Source of the DNA: Batillaria attramentaria
Taxonomy: Eukaryota; Mollusca; Gastropoda; Batillariidae
Length of the DNA stretch: 64,000 nucleotides
NCBI GenBank assembly: GCA_018292915.2
Contig: JACVVK020000226.1
Span: 557,001-621,000, forward strand
Reading direction: 5' to 3'
Positions within the stretch are counted from its first letter, which is position 1. Each line of letters starts with the position of its first letter. The notes under the pieces were generated by a model. It was not told the DNA's origin. It searched no databases and was given only the letters and a program-made list of their open reading frames with translations. Of the stretch, positions 23,510 through 34,616 are shown piece by piece. The position numbers and the translations under genes are program-made.

Positions 23510-26500
23510 TTGGGGATGGGGGAGGGGGGTCCAGTATTTGTTCTTTTCTAGTTTCTTTTTTCCAGCAGCGGGTGGAGTGGGGTAAGTGTGGGGGGGGGGG
23601 GGCGCGGAGGGGTGAATGGAGATAAAGAAAATGTAGATATCATTACATGCAAGCAAACCTGGAAACAAAATTGAGATTAGTAAATCTTTTTATCTTTTGT
23701 TGTCTCATGCTTTTTAGGTGTCCAGAGCGAGGATATCTTATTCCTATTAACGTCATTAGTCACGTGCCGCTGGTATTCGTCATGATAAGCACACCCATCC
23801 TGCTGACGAAATCACAGAATGACAGTAAGTTCAACACGACGCTATTGATAATGGTCATACGTTGGCTTTCAAGATAGAAGGGCGGGAGGGTGGGAGTGAG
23901 TGGGTATTTAGAGGCTTAACGTCCTTTTCCACCTGATACGGGTGATATCAACGACGGGGCAACGATGAAAAAAAAAAAGGAAAAAAAACAGCAGAAATAT
24001 TTGGCCCCAGCCGTGATACGAACTCACGACTCGAGCATTAGAAGTCCAACGCTCTACCATTCGGCCACCCCGGCTCCGGGCAGGTGGGAGGGTGTTAAGA
24101 ATGATGTCGTAGAGTATTGGTCCGATGCCAGGGTGATATGAAAGCCGGCCTGGCCACAGGCACTGAAAAAATTAATGGTCTCTGTCTGCTCAGATTCCTC
24201 AGAGTTAGGCTGCCAAAAACTACTGCTTTTTCTGTTTTGTTTTGTATAGTTTTGTTCTGTATTGTTTTGTTTGGCTTGTTGGTTTGTTTGGTTTTGTATT
24301 TGTTTGTTGTTGTTGTTGGTGGTTTTGTCTGGTTTTGGTTCTTTGTTTGTTTTTGTTGTTGTTGTTTTGATTTGTTTATTTGTTTTGGTTGTTTCTTTGT
24401 TGGTTTGTTTTTCTGTGTTTTGTTGTTGTTGTTGTTTTTGTTTTGTTTTTTGTTTGTTTGTTTGTTTGTTTGTTTGCTTGCTTGTTTTTTGCGGGGGGGG
24501 GGGGGGGAGGGGGTGTTTTTTTTGTTTTGTAGTTTACTGGATTACTGGTCACTTCTGTTATTTTTACAGCTAGACGAATAGTGGTACAGCAAACTGGGGC
24601 CATGACCAACAGTCGTCGTAATCAGCTGACGTCACAAAGCAGGACGTTCGCGGCCATTGTCGTCACCTTTCTCGTGTGGTTAGTACGACACAGTTACATC
24701 GTATTTGCTTGAACACTGTTTCTACTGCCCGGCGATAGAAGAAGCAAGAGAAAACAGCAACAACAACAACAACAACAACAACGGAAAAAGGAAATCTTGT
24801 AGATGTAATAACAAATAATCACACAAAAACCAACAACAACGCTAAACGAAGAGTGAAAACAGCAACAAAATCTATTATATACAGTTTATACTGTTTTGAA
24901 ACACTGACTAAAACAGTGTCAACTTTGTGCCCACGCAGCATATTCAGACACAGTGATCCATTGCCATTCCTCACTGTTTGGAAGAATTCTATCCTTTGGC
25001 ATCCCCTCATTGTTTTTTTTTATTACTCATATTTTTGCTTTTATACGTACATAAATTCACATATACACCGACGTTTAAAGTAAAACAGAACCATAAGAAA
25101 TGTAACAAGATAAAGGGATAAGCTAGTATTTGGTACACACATAGTTCTATAAATGTATATATATAATAATAACAATAATAATAATAATAGTATAAAAAAA
25201 GGGGAAAAAAAAACAACAACAACATACATAATACAATACATACATAAAATACAAGTATACAGTATACACACAAACATATATACACACATATTGAGGCCAA
25301 AGGATAAGCATGCTAGAAACATACAGAATTACTATCCGTTACACTACAAATATTGTGACACAGTTTTAGATTGTACTGATATGATTATGTAATGAGAGCC
25401 CCTCATTGTTATCAGTAAGTCTGATCTGTAAAATGCCTCAGTAAAACTGTTGCTTGACCGTAACTGATACTACAGACCATGAAAATTGGACGGCCATTTT
25501 CATCTTGTTGACAAAGGGACAGAAATCTCTCCAATATTGCGGATTCCCAGTGAGTCACTGGATTCATCCACCTGTCAAATACTGATCACTGTTCTTCGTC
25601 CTTAGCTGGCTACCCAACCTCATTGACGTCGTCCAGACGATCCCGTCCTTCCAGCACTGTACCGAGGGTCACATGCTGCAAATGACCATCTGTATCTGGT
25701 TCACTGAGGTAGGTGTGTTTCAGCCGGCATACTAACACTACAGCAACCGGCATAGTATTACTGTAACACACAGTCCCTGTTTCCGCTGTAATATCTGAGA
25801 CTAAGACACAGCGCAGTAAAATACGCGACCTTGTGTTTCAGGTTGTGTCGTGTCGAGTCGTGTCGTGTCGTGTGTTTTGTTGTGTTGTGTTTTGGCGTGT
25901 CGTGTCAGTCTTGTGTTGTGTTGTGTTGTGTTTTGGCGTGTCGTGTCAGTCTTGTGTTGTGTTGTGTTTTGGTGTGTCGTGTTGTGTCGTGTGTGTTTTG
26001 GTGTCATGTTGGGCCGTGTTTTGGTGTGTCGTGTCGTGTTGTTTTGGTGTGTCGTGTCGTGTGGTGTGTGTTTTGTTGTCATGTCGTGTGGTGTGTGTTT
26101 TGGTGTCATGTCGTGTCGTGTTGTTTTGGTGTGTCGTACCGTGTCAGTCTTGTCAGATGTGTTTCGTTGTGTCGTGTTGTTTTGGTGTGTCGTGTCTTGT
26201 CAGTCTTGTGTCATGACGTGTCCTGTTGTGCTTTGTTGTGTCATGTCGTTTCGTGATTTGTTGTGTCATGTCGTGTCGTGTCAGTCGTGTTGTTGAGTTT
26301 TATTGTGTTGTGTTGTGCTGTTTGTACGAATGACGTATACAACGCTACGGGTTTGTTTTGTTTTTTTTTTCCTTACACAGGCTTTCCTGAACCCTCTCCA
26401 AGGTCTGGTCAACTGTTTCATCTACGGGCGGATTTGTGGGCGGGTAACTCATGCCAAACTTTGTCTCTCTCACTGCTCGTGTTGCGTATCTTCAAACCAA

Positions 26501-26581
26501 ACTATGAGGGAAACAGACGGCTTGCTGAATGCCAGGAGACGGAGTATTTGTGCGGAACTGCGAATGGTTTGCATGTCATAG
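20377..26581 (+). CDS. GPR143: GPR143/OA1-like seven-transmembrane receptor, copy 2 (8 exons, 421 aa)
   Basis: Exons: 20377-20752, 21616-21779, 22581-22693, 23094-23186, 23718-23824, 24570-24678, 25606-25708, 26381-26581. They total 1266 nt (421 codons plus stop) with the same phases as copy 1; exons 3-6 have exactly the same lengths (113, 93, 107, 109 nt). Exon 1 is longer because the loop between TM1 and TM2 carries an Arg/Pro-rich insert. Diagnostic matches to vertebrate GPR143 are MASVHDATFVCITDYE, LANLLACVG, LWTLAYAVDVC (human has CYAVDAYLV), RCPERGYLIP with VPLVFVMISTPILL (human RCERGLDHAIP...NPILF), CWLPNLIDV and NPLQGLVNCF. ECL1 Cys (GECYTN) is kept, but unlike copy 1 it lacks NxS/T sequons. 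An AATAAA at 26912 could be its polyadenylation signal. The pigment-organelle role is inferred from vertebrates only. Confidence 0.88.
20927..21040 (-). mobile_element. SINE family S, fragment in intron 1 of receptor copy 2
   Basis: The minus strand has TGGGGCCAAAAT, TTGTGCTGGACTTTTTC, GCCCCGTCGTTGATATCA and the GACATTAAACTCTCCAACA tail. The tRNA-like head is missing. Confidence 0.8.
21168..21500 (+). mobile_element. Retroposon R4 with (GT)n core and (GAATT)n tail, copy 1
   Basis: From GTTTACTGCCCGTCCCCAGT to AATAAAGTTATATTGAATTG it matches 41068-41395 almost base for base outside the microsatellite. The ACAATAAAGTTATATT end with GAATT repeats is a retroposon 3' tail. It lies in intron 1 of receptor copy 2. 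Confidence 0.85.
21842..22372 (+). repeat. Minisatellite, 27-bp unit, about 18 copies
   Basis: The unit is GTGGGATAAATGACGTATGTC followed by AAAGCT, in intron 2 of receptor copy 2. Since 27 is a multiple of three, the plus frame stays open and shows a repeated NDVCQSCGI peptide that is an artefact. Many units carry TGACGT, the half-site of a cAMP-response element. Confidence 0.95.
22853..22990. repeat. Pyrimidine-rich C/T tract
   Basis: CCT and poly-C runs with degenerate repeats of the form TAGGAYATC in intron 3 of receptor copy 2. Confidence 0.6.
23187..23420 (-). mobile_element. (ATA)n-tailed retroposon fragment R5
   Basis: An (ATA)n tail begins at 23189, one base after the exon 4 donor. 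Then come CAAAGCGCCGCGAGCTAAAC, ACACGCACGCCCACG, TACAATCACGTGGTGCGAAG and TTTTGTGGGCTGAACATTTC. The same order recurs at 62360-62583. The element sits against the exon 4 splice donor (GTATAATAAT), so it may shape that donor. Confidence 0.75.
23430..23512. repeat. (GT)n-(GA)n microsatellite
   Basis: Runs of GT then GA in intron 4 of receptor copy 2, followed by G-rich tracts up to 23612. Confidence 0.95.
23888..24078 (-). mobile_element. SINE family S, near full-length copy in intron 5
   Basis: The minus strand starts CGGAGCCGGGGTGGCCGAAT, with GTAGAGCGTTGGACTTCTAA and the B-box-like GAGTTCGTATCA. An internal A-rich insertion (23966-23990) interrupts the body; the tail has the GGACGTTAAGCC block. 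Confidence 0.9.
24222..24530. repeat. T/TG-rich low-complexity tract
   Basis: A long TTTG/TTG-rich segment with a G-run at 24493-24509 lies just before exon 6 of receptor copy 2. Open frames here are low-complexity artefacts. Confidence 0.85.
25843..26300 (+). repeat. Degenerate GTGTC/GTGTTGTGTTTTGG minisatellite
   Basis: Intron 7 of receptor copy 2 is filled by short imperfect units built from GTGTCGTGTC and GTTTTGGTGTGTC. Three long plus frames stay open because the repeat rarely has stops; they are not genes. Confidence 0.9.
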
Positions 26582-26774
26582 CTGGATAAATTAAATCGGC
26601 GTGTTTTGTTGCGGTATTTGACTCAGTGATGGTTATGCTCAAACACGAGAAGCCTAATAGTAACAATATTTATAGAATTTCCACTGAAGTGGTTAACTCT
26701 CCTGTGTCGTCGCAGATGAACCAATCTTCTTTTTTCGACCACGTCATCGGTGTTTATGTTGAATCGACACTAAA

Positions 26775-26846
<72 letters not shown>

Positions 26847-27275
26847 CACTACACTGTGACCATGTCGCTCTGTTTATCTTTCCTGTGGACATGACACTGA
26901 CAAAGGAAATGAATAAAATATACTGATCCCTATATTATAAAAAAAAGCAAACTGTGCAAAAATCGGCGCACTCCAGTTGTGCAGAGAACGAAGGAACGAT
27001 CTTTATTTTACAACGTCATATAATTTGACAGGGTGGTTTGTCAGTTTTCATCCAGCCGCTGCTGCAGCTACATTTTTACGCTCTGCTGTCAATTCATGAA
27101 AAAAACAAAAACAAACTTACAACAGAAAAGAAACACAACAAGGACTGAAGGAGTCAAAATTAATCGTAGGTTAGGCTCATGACACACACTGAGGAGACGT
27201 TTGTGTTCGAACAAACATGGAAAAAGCCTAAATGCAATAAAGTTGACTTCGTCTTGACTCTCTCTCTCTCCGGCT

Positions 27276-27276
<1 letters not shown>

Positions 27277-27348
<72 letters not shown>

Positions 27349-27358
27349 GCGCGCGCGC
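27277..27358. repeat. (CA)n-(CG)n alternating purine-pyrimidine tract
   Basis: A long CA run passes directly into a CG run, a classic Z-DNA-prone sequence. The equivalent tract in block C (45541-45680) has diverged into CACG mixtures. Confidence 0.95.
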
Positions 27359-27493
27359 ACATACACCAGGCACGCACAGCAGGCACGCACAAGTATTGAT
27401 GGCAATAACAAGGGCGGTAATAATAGTGCACCACAGTAAAAGAGACCTGTGCAGAAAAACACGTCGACACAAACTAGTGACGCTTGGGATTTC

Positions 27494-27962
27494 TTAACCT
27501 TCGGACGATGTTGTGGGTAAAAAGTTGCACACACATTGCTTTAGATGAACGTATCTCGGTCAATATTTACGTCACACCTTTGAAATTTCATGACTTTGTC
27601 AATAAATGGATTGACTATGTTCATGCCAAACATTGTGTTGTTTAACTTGTAATTAGCAGAGTAATTAAACAATAAGTTGTGAATTGCCTATATAAAAACC
27701 ATGGGTAATTTGTTTCTCACGATGTAGGACTAGGAATAAGTTGAAATTTACCTTTCTAAAAACCATGGGTAATTTGTTTCCCACGATGTACGACTAGGAA
27801 TAAGCTGCTATCTGCCTATATAAAAACCATTGGTAATTTGTTTCCCACGACGTAGGACTAGGAATAAGTCGAAAATTACCTATTTAAAAACCACGGGTAA
27901 GTTGTTTCACACGATGTAGGACTGACTAAGAAGTTTTTTTAGCGACGTAGCCGGACGGTTAA
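27494..27962. mobile_element. TTAA-flanked MITE (family P)
   Basis: It begins TTAACCTTCGGACGATGTTG and ends with inverse GTAGCCGGACGGTTAA. Inside are about four imperfect ~65-bp units (AAACCATGGGTAATTTGTTT, CCACGATGTAGGACTAGGAA). A related element lies at 58448-58731. TTAA ends are typical of piggyBac-type targets. No matching copy is seen at this point of block C, so it probably inserted after the duplication. Confidence 0.75.
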
Positions 27963-28051
27963 AAAAAAGGAGACAAAATCTGCCAGTTCTCGTGGAAATC
28001 AGTAAAACATGCTATACATGCTACACGTAAATCTTCCACATCGTCTTCAGC

Positions 28052-29678
28052 CTAATTAAAGTGATACAGTTTTAAAAGTTTATCGGGCGAGCACTTGACA
28101 AGGGTACCGTTCTGTAGCATACAATACAGTCCGTCTCGCCTACCCCTCAGATAGGCCGCTTGATGTCCGAAACCGCTGCAGGTCAGCACCAACACGTCAC
28201 AAGTGGCCAGTAGATGATGATCCACCAACACTTTGGTAAAACCGTCACACGCAGCCTGGCGGTTACCGCCCGTTTTGTCTATGTGCACGAAACTGCCGCT
28301 TGTTCTCACGAAGTGACTGCCGAAGATTCTCTCGGCTTTGCTAATGTATTCCTCTGAGTCGGAAGCGACGAAAAATCGGTCTGGTGGTGATGACGAGGCA
28401 GAGGGTGGAATTTGAGATTTGTTCTCTCTGACAAGGCTGCTGTCCGTCTGATGGGTGCGCGGACCTGAAAAGGGGGGAAAAACCCACAGTTTTTTTGTTT
28501 CTCTATACAATCTCTGTCTGTCTGTGTCTGTCTGCGTCTGTCTGTCTGCCTGTCTCTCTCAGTATGCGGTCAGTCCAAATAGTGCGGAGACATGCGCAGA
28601 CATGCAGAGCAATCATTTACATGATAAAACAGAATTTGTTGGTGTGTTCGTGTAGAAAATCCATTTACTTTGAGAATGGTAAGTCCTCTCTCTCTCTCTC
28701 TCTCTGCTTGGGTAGTGTGCCTTTCTGATAAAAGATGGATGCAGACTATTTGGACGGATTTTCTGTACGTATAAATCTATACATAAACACATGTTAGCTT
28801 GATGGAAAAAAATATATGCAGATTATCATGACAAGATACGTGTCCGACGATGTTCCCTTATCCCCAAGAACACTCAGTTTACCGTCTGCAGGGTCGTCGC
28901 CATGGGCAGTCGCTGCTTCGCCGATGACACGATGTTCTCCGTTATTAATACTGTACTGCAGAAGGAATTTCAGGATGATGTCGCCGTGTTGGGCACTATT
29001 AAAGAATATGGAATCGGGCGAGTTCTTGTCATAGGCCCCCATACGGAAATGAGTGCACAACAGTCGTCCGTTTGACTCGGACCGGGCTTTCTGCACCGCC
29101 TGGTCGTACGCCGCTTGAGTTCGAGGCGAAAGCTTGAACAACTTTTTGTAAATGCGAACGAAAATTTGGTCCCGCGTCAAAGGCTGCATCCAGGAGAGTT
29201 TCTGCTCATAAAGCTTGTTCATCTTGAGGTTGTCGAAGACGTCCATGTTCGCTTTGAGCAATGCTGTCCTTGCGCTGAACGTCGTGTCCAAATCGGCTGT
29301 TTCCATCGCCTGCTTCAGTTTAGGGTCGTCAATTCTGGAATACACTCGAGCCGCTGCTTTACTGGATTTGTCGAGGCAAAATGACCAGTCTACCTCGTTC
29401 GGTTCTAAAAACGACGTCAGGCTGCATGACATCGCCGGTATTTGAATCCCGAATCGCCGATTGGTCAAATTAGCGATGACGTAACCCAGAGCGATCCCGT
29501 CCAGCCTATCAGACCAGCCGCCGCAGGTACTGTCGCAATAGTAAATCATGAAACGTTCTGTAGGATTGGATGGAAGACATCCCGGTTTCTCTTCCTGAAA
29601 TACCATTCTTTCATTGGTCTGATCATTCATGTACCACAGACACACAATGATGACGAAGACAGCGAATCCAACGGTGAT
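28052..29678 (-). CDS. Fucosyltransferase-like type II membrane glycosyltransferase, copy A (5' exon missing)
   Basis: Two exons are visible, 29678-28883 (796 nt) and 28464-28052 (413 nt), joined by a GT-AG phase 1 intron of 418 bp, giving 402 residues. The first exon starts at a CAG acceptor and opens with a hydrophobic anchor (VGFAVFVIIVCLW, residues 3-15), so a small upstream exon with the start codon must exist. Residues 52-59 read CGGWSDRL, followed by ANLTNRRFGIQ (a sequon). HFRMG lies at 210-214, FFVASDSEEY at 296-305 and LLATCDVLVLTCSGFG at 350-365. This order (donor-site Gly-rich start, HxR, ASD, acidic-xx-SGFG) resembles the three motifs of the GT11/GT23-type fucosyltransferase superfamily. 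Family assignment is by motif recall, and substrate is unknown. It could belong to a related uncharacterised GT family. Expected location is the Golgi. Confidence 0.68.
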
Positions 29679-30382
29679 CTGTCATGAAAGGAAAAAAATG
29701 TATATATACTGTATATATGAAAAGTGCACAAGTCGAGTACCTGCCTTTAGATATGGACAACAGCTGATTGAAATGGTTGATTGCTTTTCGGTGTCGAGTT
29801 TTGCAGCAACGGTAACGTCGTAACTTCAAAAGTCAGCTTATGAAAAAGCAATGTTTAGCCTTGATGTACGAGTATTTGACAAGTTAGTACCAGCTGCGAA
29901 GTATGGGATTTCTATGAATCGTTAAACACTGATTGAAAAACCACAGTTTCAGTTTCTGAAATATGTTTCCCACCTCCAGCGGGGAAGCACCATGCCCTCT
30001 TTTGTTCACGAAGAAACGAGAAAATTTGCATGATACTAACAAATTAATGTTTGAAGGATTCGTCTCTGGAAAGTTATTGGAAACGATGCCAAATATTCTA
30101 AGATGTATAGGCCTACATTGCGGCGTTATCTGTATGGACGAGATATATTCAAGTTAACATGGTTTGAAGACGTTAAAAATACACTAGTTACTACGTTAGT
30201 TCAGGGTTTGACTGTGTCTGGCAGACACATCAGTTTATACAGTAATTAGGAATCTCTTTGCAGAGACGTTGCAAGAAGTATTCAAGAATCATTCATTCAG
30301 TCCTGGCAGATAGATTTGAAAAAGAGCAGCAGATCTCTTTTATAGAGGGATTTTAACTTAGAATTTTGTCAAGCGCAGTACA

Positions 30383-30696
30383 TGTTGTAGAGATCGCGAA
30401 AAGTCACTGCATTTCGATGGAAATTTCTAGACCATCCCAGAACATGCGAGTGCAGTAACGTCAGTAGATTACGTAACCTTGGAACGATTCCGTACTTGCC
30501 AGTATGTTGCAGAATGTTCTAGATCTGACCTGTTAGTATATAAGCAGCACTGCACAGCGTTCTGGGTTCTTCCTCTTTCATGAGTTTGTTCTTGCGCATC
30601 TTCTGTTAATAAAGCATTGGAGTTCTATCCTGTTGTATCCCGTGTCTTCTCTGCGAGTGCACCGAGAGAGCGACATAGCAGGAGAAAAATACAACA
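30383..30696 (+). mobile_element. Solo LTR, 314 bp, with 5-bp target duplication
   Basis: The ends are TGTTGTA...TACAACA, a perfect 7-bp inverted repeat of the TG...CA kind. Flanks are GTACA at 30378-30382 and 30697-30701. It has a TATATAAGCAGC box near 30537 and AATAAAGC near 30608, as expected for an LTR. The paralogous block B has one uninterrupted GTACA at 44549-44553. A partial second copy lies inverted at 36036-36230. No internal retroelement genes are attached. Confidence 0.92.
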
Positions 30697-30884
30697 GTAC
30701 ATTTCTCAGATCCCGGACCCACATGCCTTTGCTTTGATTTACAATGAAATTATGCTGCAGTTATCACAAACTCCCAACAGAACAAGGACGAAAAAGGGGG
30801 AATTGCTAGAAATAAGCCACTTCGCCTCGATTGTTATTATTATTGGCGTCGTCGAAGACGAGTATCATTTACTTGTTGGATGTC

Positions 30885-31006
30885 CTAATTCAATTCAATT
30901 CAATTCAATTCAAAAATACGCTTATTGTCTATTTTAAATTGTCTTTAAACCCATGCAGATGCTTCGTCCATAACAATATGATCTCGATATAAAATAATGC
31001 AACAAG

Positions 31007-31071
<65 letters not shown>

Positions 31072-31075
31072 ATAT
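30885..31075 (-). mobile_element. (GAATT)n-tailed retroposon with (CA)n, minus strand
   Basis: The minus strand runs from a GT-repeat core to GACAATAAGCGTATTTTTGA and (ATTGA)n, resembling the tail of R4 at 21480-21500. The duplicated version in block B is at 44740-44985, where the CA tract is longer and starts with (GC)n. Confidence 0.65.
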
Positions 31076-32419
31076 AATACAAAATAAGTCAGAATAAGAG
31101 CGAGATAAATACGTGAGATACAATTAGCTATTATTCCCCATCTAGCTGCTGTCTACCGACGAGTATTTTGATCCAAGACGCAAATCAAATGGATATTGTA
31201 AGCTGTGTATACCACGCGCATTCAGTTCAGACTCTTACTGCGCTAGGAAATAGAGCTACATGATTAACTTAGTTCGAGTGGGTTACGGCGAAACCACGAG
31301 AACTAGTCATGTAAGCTGTTTATACCACAAGCATTCAGACTCTTACCTCTACTGTTCTAGTCGCATACATTTTCTGCGACATTTTATTTTTCTGGTAGGG
31401 TGCCTAGTGACTTTTGTATCCGCTCAAAATTCTGCGCACTTACTTGTGAGGAAATTACGTGTAGGGCAGTTGAAATTGTTTGATGTCAAGCAGAATATCA
31501 TTCAAAGCATGTTCTCATGTTCTGACATTCAAAAGTGCACTCGCAAATAACTTCGCAGAGAATTTTCTGTGCGATCATTTTTTTCGTGATCCAAGGAAAA
31601 TAAAATTTCACCCCCAAAAGTGAGCAAAATAACTGTGCACCGGGGTGACGTATGAGTTCCAAATGTTTGAAATGACGCACTCTCTGATTGATGACGTAAG
31701 TGGAGTGTGTTTTTGTGAACTCGTAAACCACTGAGTGGATTATGGAAAATCATAACTCACACTTTCGCTCTCTGTTTCATTACAATTTTCGGACGCAAAG
31801 CACTCATAGTTAACTCACTGAAAGTTTGCACTGGCGAGTGGTGTAAAAATGCTTAACAACGTAGAACAAATTTGATCCTAACTTTTTTTTTTTTTTTTTT
31901 TTTACAGATTTCAGTAGAACACAGGACCCTAAAGCCACGGTGGTCTCCGTGAATTTTTCTCCGTCCGCGTCACCGTTGAAAACGACCGTGTATCGTGCCA
32001 TTTTCACTCTATGAGCCTTGGGCTTTTGAGGGTGTGCACAAAGTAATAGTATGCGTGTTTGCGGGCACAGAAATGCGCAGAACTCCGCTCTCAATACGAT
32101 TACTGTTAGACAAGACATGCATTATTGACATACTGAAATTTTACCCCAATCAGAATAATGCTTCCTGGATAACCGCGGGCATTAGTTTGGCCGTTGATTC
32201 AAAGGACCCTGTAAAACGGCTTATTTGATGCTTGTGCACTAATCAGGTCACTGCAGCTGACATGTATCGCGGAAAACATTTACGAACATTGAACAGTTTT
32301 GTCAGAAAATGCTTCTTTGGTGTTGTGAAGTTCCCTTCTCACCGCGTGCGCAGCTAAGTATGAAATATGATATCCAAGTGAGCACTTTTTGGGGGATGGA
32401 TATTTTGGGGGTGTACTTA
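31076..32419. other. Intergenic stretch with one dispersed fragment
   Basis: The segment 31838-31935, read on the minus strand (GTTCTACTGAAATCTGTAA, AGGATCAAATTTGTTCTACG), matches 41508-41575 on the plus strand. The rest shows no gene; a 20-T run lies at about 31882-31904. Confidence 0.6.
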
Positions 32420-33395
32420 TTAACCTTTACCGTACGAAGCTTTGGACTACACAAAAACCACGAAGTGGGTCGTGCAGGACCCATAAAGCGATTTCAGTGT
32501 ATATACCAATCCCGACGATGTGGGTCCGCCAGGACCCATACATTTTGTGGAGAGTGGGTCCGCCAAGATGCGGACGACCTGGCGCTCCTCACAGCCACAG
32601 CCAGATGCAGGACAAGACTACATGCCTGGAAGCCACATCAGCCGGAACAGGGCTTAAGATCAGCAGGAGGAAAACCGAGCTGATGAAGATCAACACCACT
32701 GTCAACACACCTGTCACAGTCGGTGGAGAGCCCATCAGGGAGGTAGAGTCTTTTGTCTACCTGGGGAGTGTGCTTGATGGACAGGGAGGCACAGACCGAG
32801 ACGTCACAGCCAGAATCGGCAAGGCAAGAGCAGCAATGGTCATGCTGAAGAACGTCTGGGCATCCAAAGTTGTCAGCATAAGAACCAAACTTCGCATCTT
32901 CAACTCCAACGTGAAGTCAGTTCTGCTCTACGGATGCGAAACATGGAGGACAACAAAGACGATGCAGCAGAAGATCCAGACATTTCTCAACACCTGTCTG
33001 AGGCGCATCTTCAACATCCGTTGGCCAGAGAAGATCCGGAATGAAGAGCTGTGGGAGCGAGCGGGGCAGGAACCAGTGGCCAAGTAGATCCTGTGGAGGA
33101 AACGGGCTGGATTGGACACACCCTCAGGAAGCCAGCATCCAGCACCACACGCCAAGCCCTGACATGGAACCCGCAGGGGAAAAGGAAGAGAGGCCGGCCT
33201 CGCAACAGCTGGAGGCGGGACACTGAGGCAGAGCTGTATAAGCAGGGGACCAACTGGACTGGAGTGGCAAGAATAGCCCAGAACAGAGTGCGATGGCGAA
33301 GGGTTGTCGTTGGCCTATGCTCCACTTGGAGCCAAGGGCCTAAGTAAGTAAGTAGGGTCCGTCAAGACCCATACATTTTGTGAAGGGTAAAGAGC
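32420..33395. mobile_element. Putative TTAA-type element split by an RTE insertion
   Basis: The left edge TTAACCTTTACCGTACGAAG, palindromic GGGTCCGYCAGGACCC units (32517-32538) and the right edge CCCATACATTTTGTGAAGGG then TAAAG flank the RTE fragment. CTTTACC is shared by both ends, but a right TTAA is not seen, so the ends are uncertain. Confidence 0.45.
32569..33354 (+). mobile_element. RTE-clade LINE 3' remnant with (TAAG)n tail
   Basis: It begins at the RT motif C (DADDLALLTAT for the usual ADD box). It continues after a frameshift with GLKISRRKTELMKI, ESFVYLGSVLDGQGGTDRDV, KVVSIRTKLRIFNSNVKSVL, LLYGCETWR and CLRRIFNIRWPEKIRNEELW. A second frameshift near 33085 leads to WIGHTLRKP, RQALTWNPQGKRKRGRPRN and RVRWRRVVVGLCS. 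It ends in AAGTAAGTAAGTAG. This is the typical RTE C-terminus. It is flanked by GGGTCCGCCAAGA (32556-32568) and GGGTCCGTCAAGA (33355-33367), a 13-bp target duplication with one mismatch. Strongly 5'-truncated and dead. Confidence 0.93.
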
Positions 33396-34616
33396 GAGAG
33401 CATCGTATCTAACTCTACTGACTCCTTTGTTGTGTGCTGGTTGGTTGGTTTGGGTTTTATTTGAAGAGACCAAAAGACCTTCCAAAACGGTCCCATTTGG
33501 ATCCTCTTACTGATCCCCCCCCCCCCAAAAAAAAAAGAAGCAAACCTTCCAAAACGGTCCCATTTCGACCCTCTTACTGATTCCCCCTCCCCCCCCCCCC
33601 CAAAAAAAAAAAAACAAAAAAAAAACAACAAAAAAAAAACTGTCAAGAAAGACGGTACACGTCCAATGACAGAAAACCCAACTCTTGTTCCAGCTTGCCT
33701 AACCTTACGCATAATACATGACTGTAGTGTGGTTGTGACGTCATTCACTCGGCTTGTCCGAAAACAAGAAAGTTGAGACAGTGTTTATGGATGTGGTGAA
33801 GGTTGGAAAGTGCACGTGAAAAACAGGCATTTTCTGATTTATACATTCACCAACACTAACATATTATATAGCGTCGTTGTGCTGAGAGGCACCTAATGCG
33901 CTGCTTTTGTACCTGTTGTTGGCAGGGCGCGCGCCCCTGATTGCAGGTGATTTGGTTGGAGTGCATTTACTAGTAGTTTCGGGTGAGTCGCGCCGTGCAT
34001 GATCGATGAGCCTGGGCCATTTCTGTAGTGTGTGGAGCGTGGGGGGTGGGGGGGGGGAGAGTAAATTTATGTATTGTGATTTTTTTCGTTTGGGTTCATT
34101 GTTGCCTGGTAAGGTGCAATCGTGCTGACACGCCAACAGACACTCGATGTACACTAATTGGAGGTGAACACAAGGGGACTCCCACAAATGAATACTAGCC
34201 GATTGTGTAGTTTATTCAATGACTACAATCGTAGCGGATGGTGCCAAACCCCAAAAATAAATAAATGACAAAGCAACTGAGTATCACACACCAGAGAGAA
34301 TACGCTCTTCCTCTTGAAAATTTCCTGAACCGGACCTAGAGGTTGAAGTTTCGGGTCGGCACTTCAAAGGTACCATTCTAATAACAGAACCAGACAACCA
34401 AAAGACCAAAACGGCACCCCTCACACAAAACAACAAATCTATGCTCACTGGATACGCACGGCGCGGTTCACCGAGATTGAAGCGCGGCACTCCAGCCTGA
34501 GTGCTGAGTCAGCAGGCTCGGTCAGCATACACCGCACGGCCCACCATGAAACACTCTGCCCAGGGAACGCGCCAGTAGGGATATAAACAACCCACCCGGT
34601 CAGCTTCGGCACAACG
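33396..34616. other. Intergenic stretch, no gene recognised
   Basis: It has poly-C/poly-A alternations at 33517-33640 around a duplicated CCTTCCAAAACGGTCCCATT (33479 and 33546), and a G-run near 34040. Nothing else is supported. Confidence 0.5.

Larger units (their letters stand above)
26775..31070. repeat. Segmental duplication block A (glycosyltransferase unit)
   Basis: The downstream flank 26846-27493 matches 45110-45807; the gene matches copy C (47569-50422) and partly B. The upstream flank 29690-31070 matches 43415-44990. The block begins at a (GT)n tract (26775-26845) and ends at a (CA)n tract (31012-31069). These are the same kinds of tract that meet at the B/C junction. Confidence 0.85.

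Noticed and set aside
25831..26296. Three overlapping long Cys/Val-rich frames, and a Thr/His-rich minus frame
   Set aside because: They come from the GTGTC-type minisatellite in intron 7 of receptor copy 2.
29623..29829. Basic N-terminal exon candidate for glycosyltransferase copy A on the minus strand
   Set aside because: No ATG in frame in either copy A or copy B, and the donor GTACTC is weak; the true 5' exon remains unknown.
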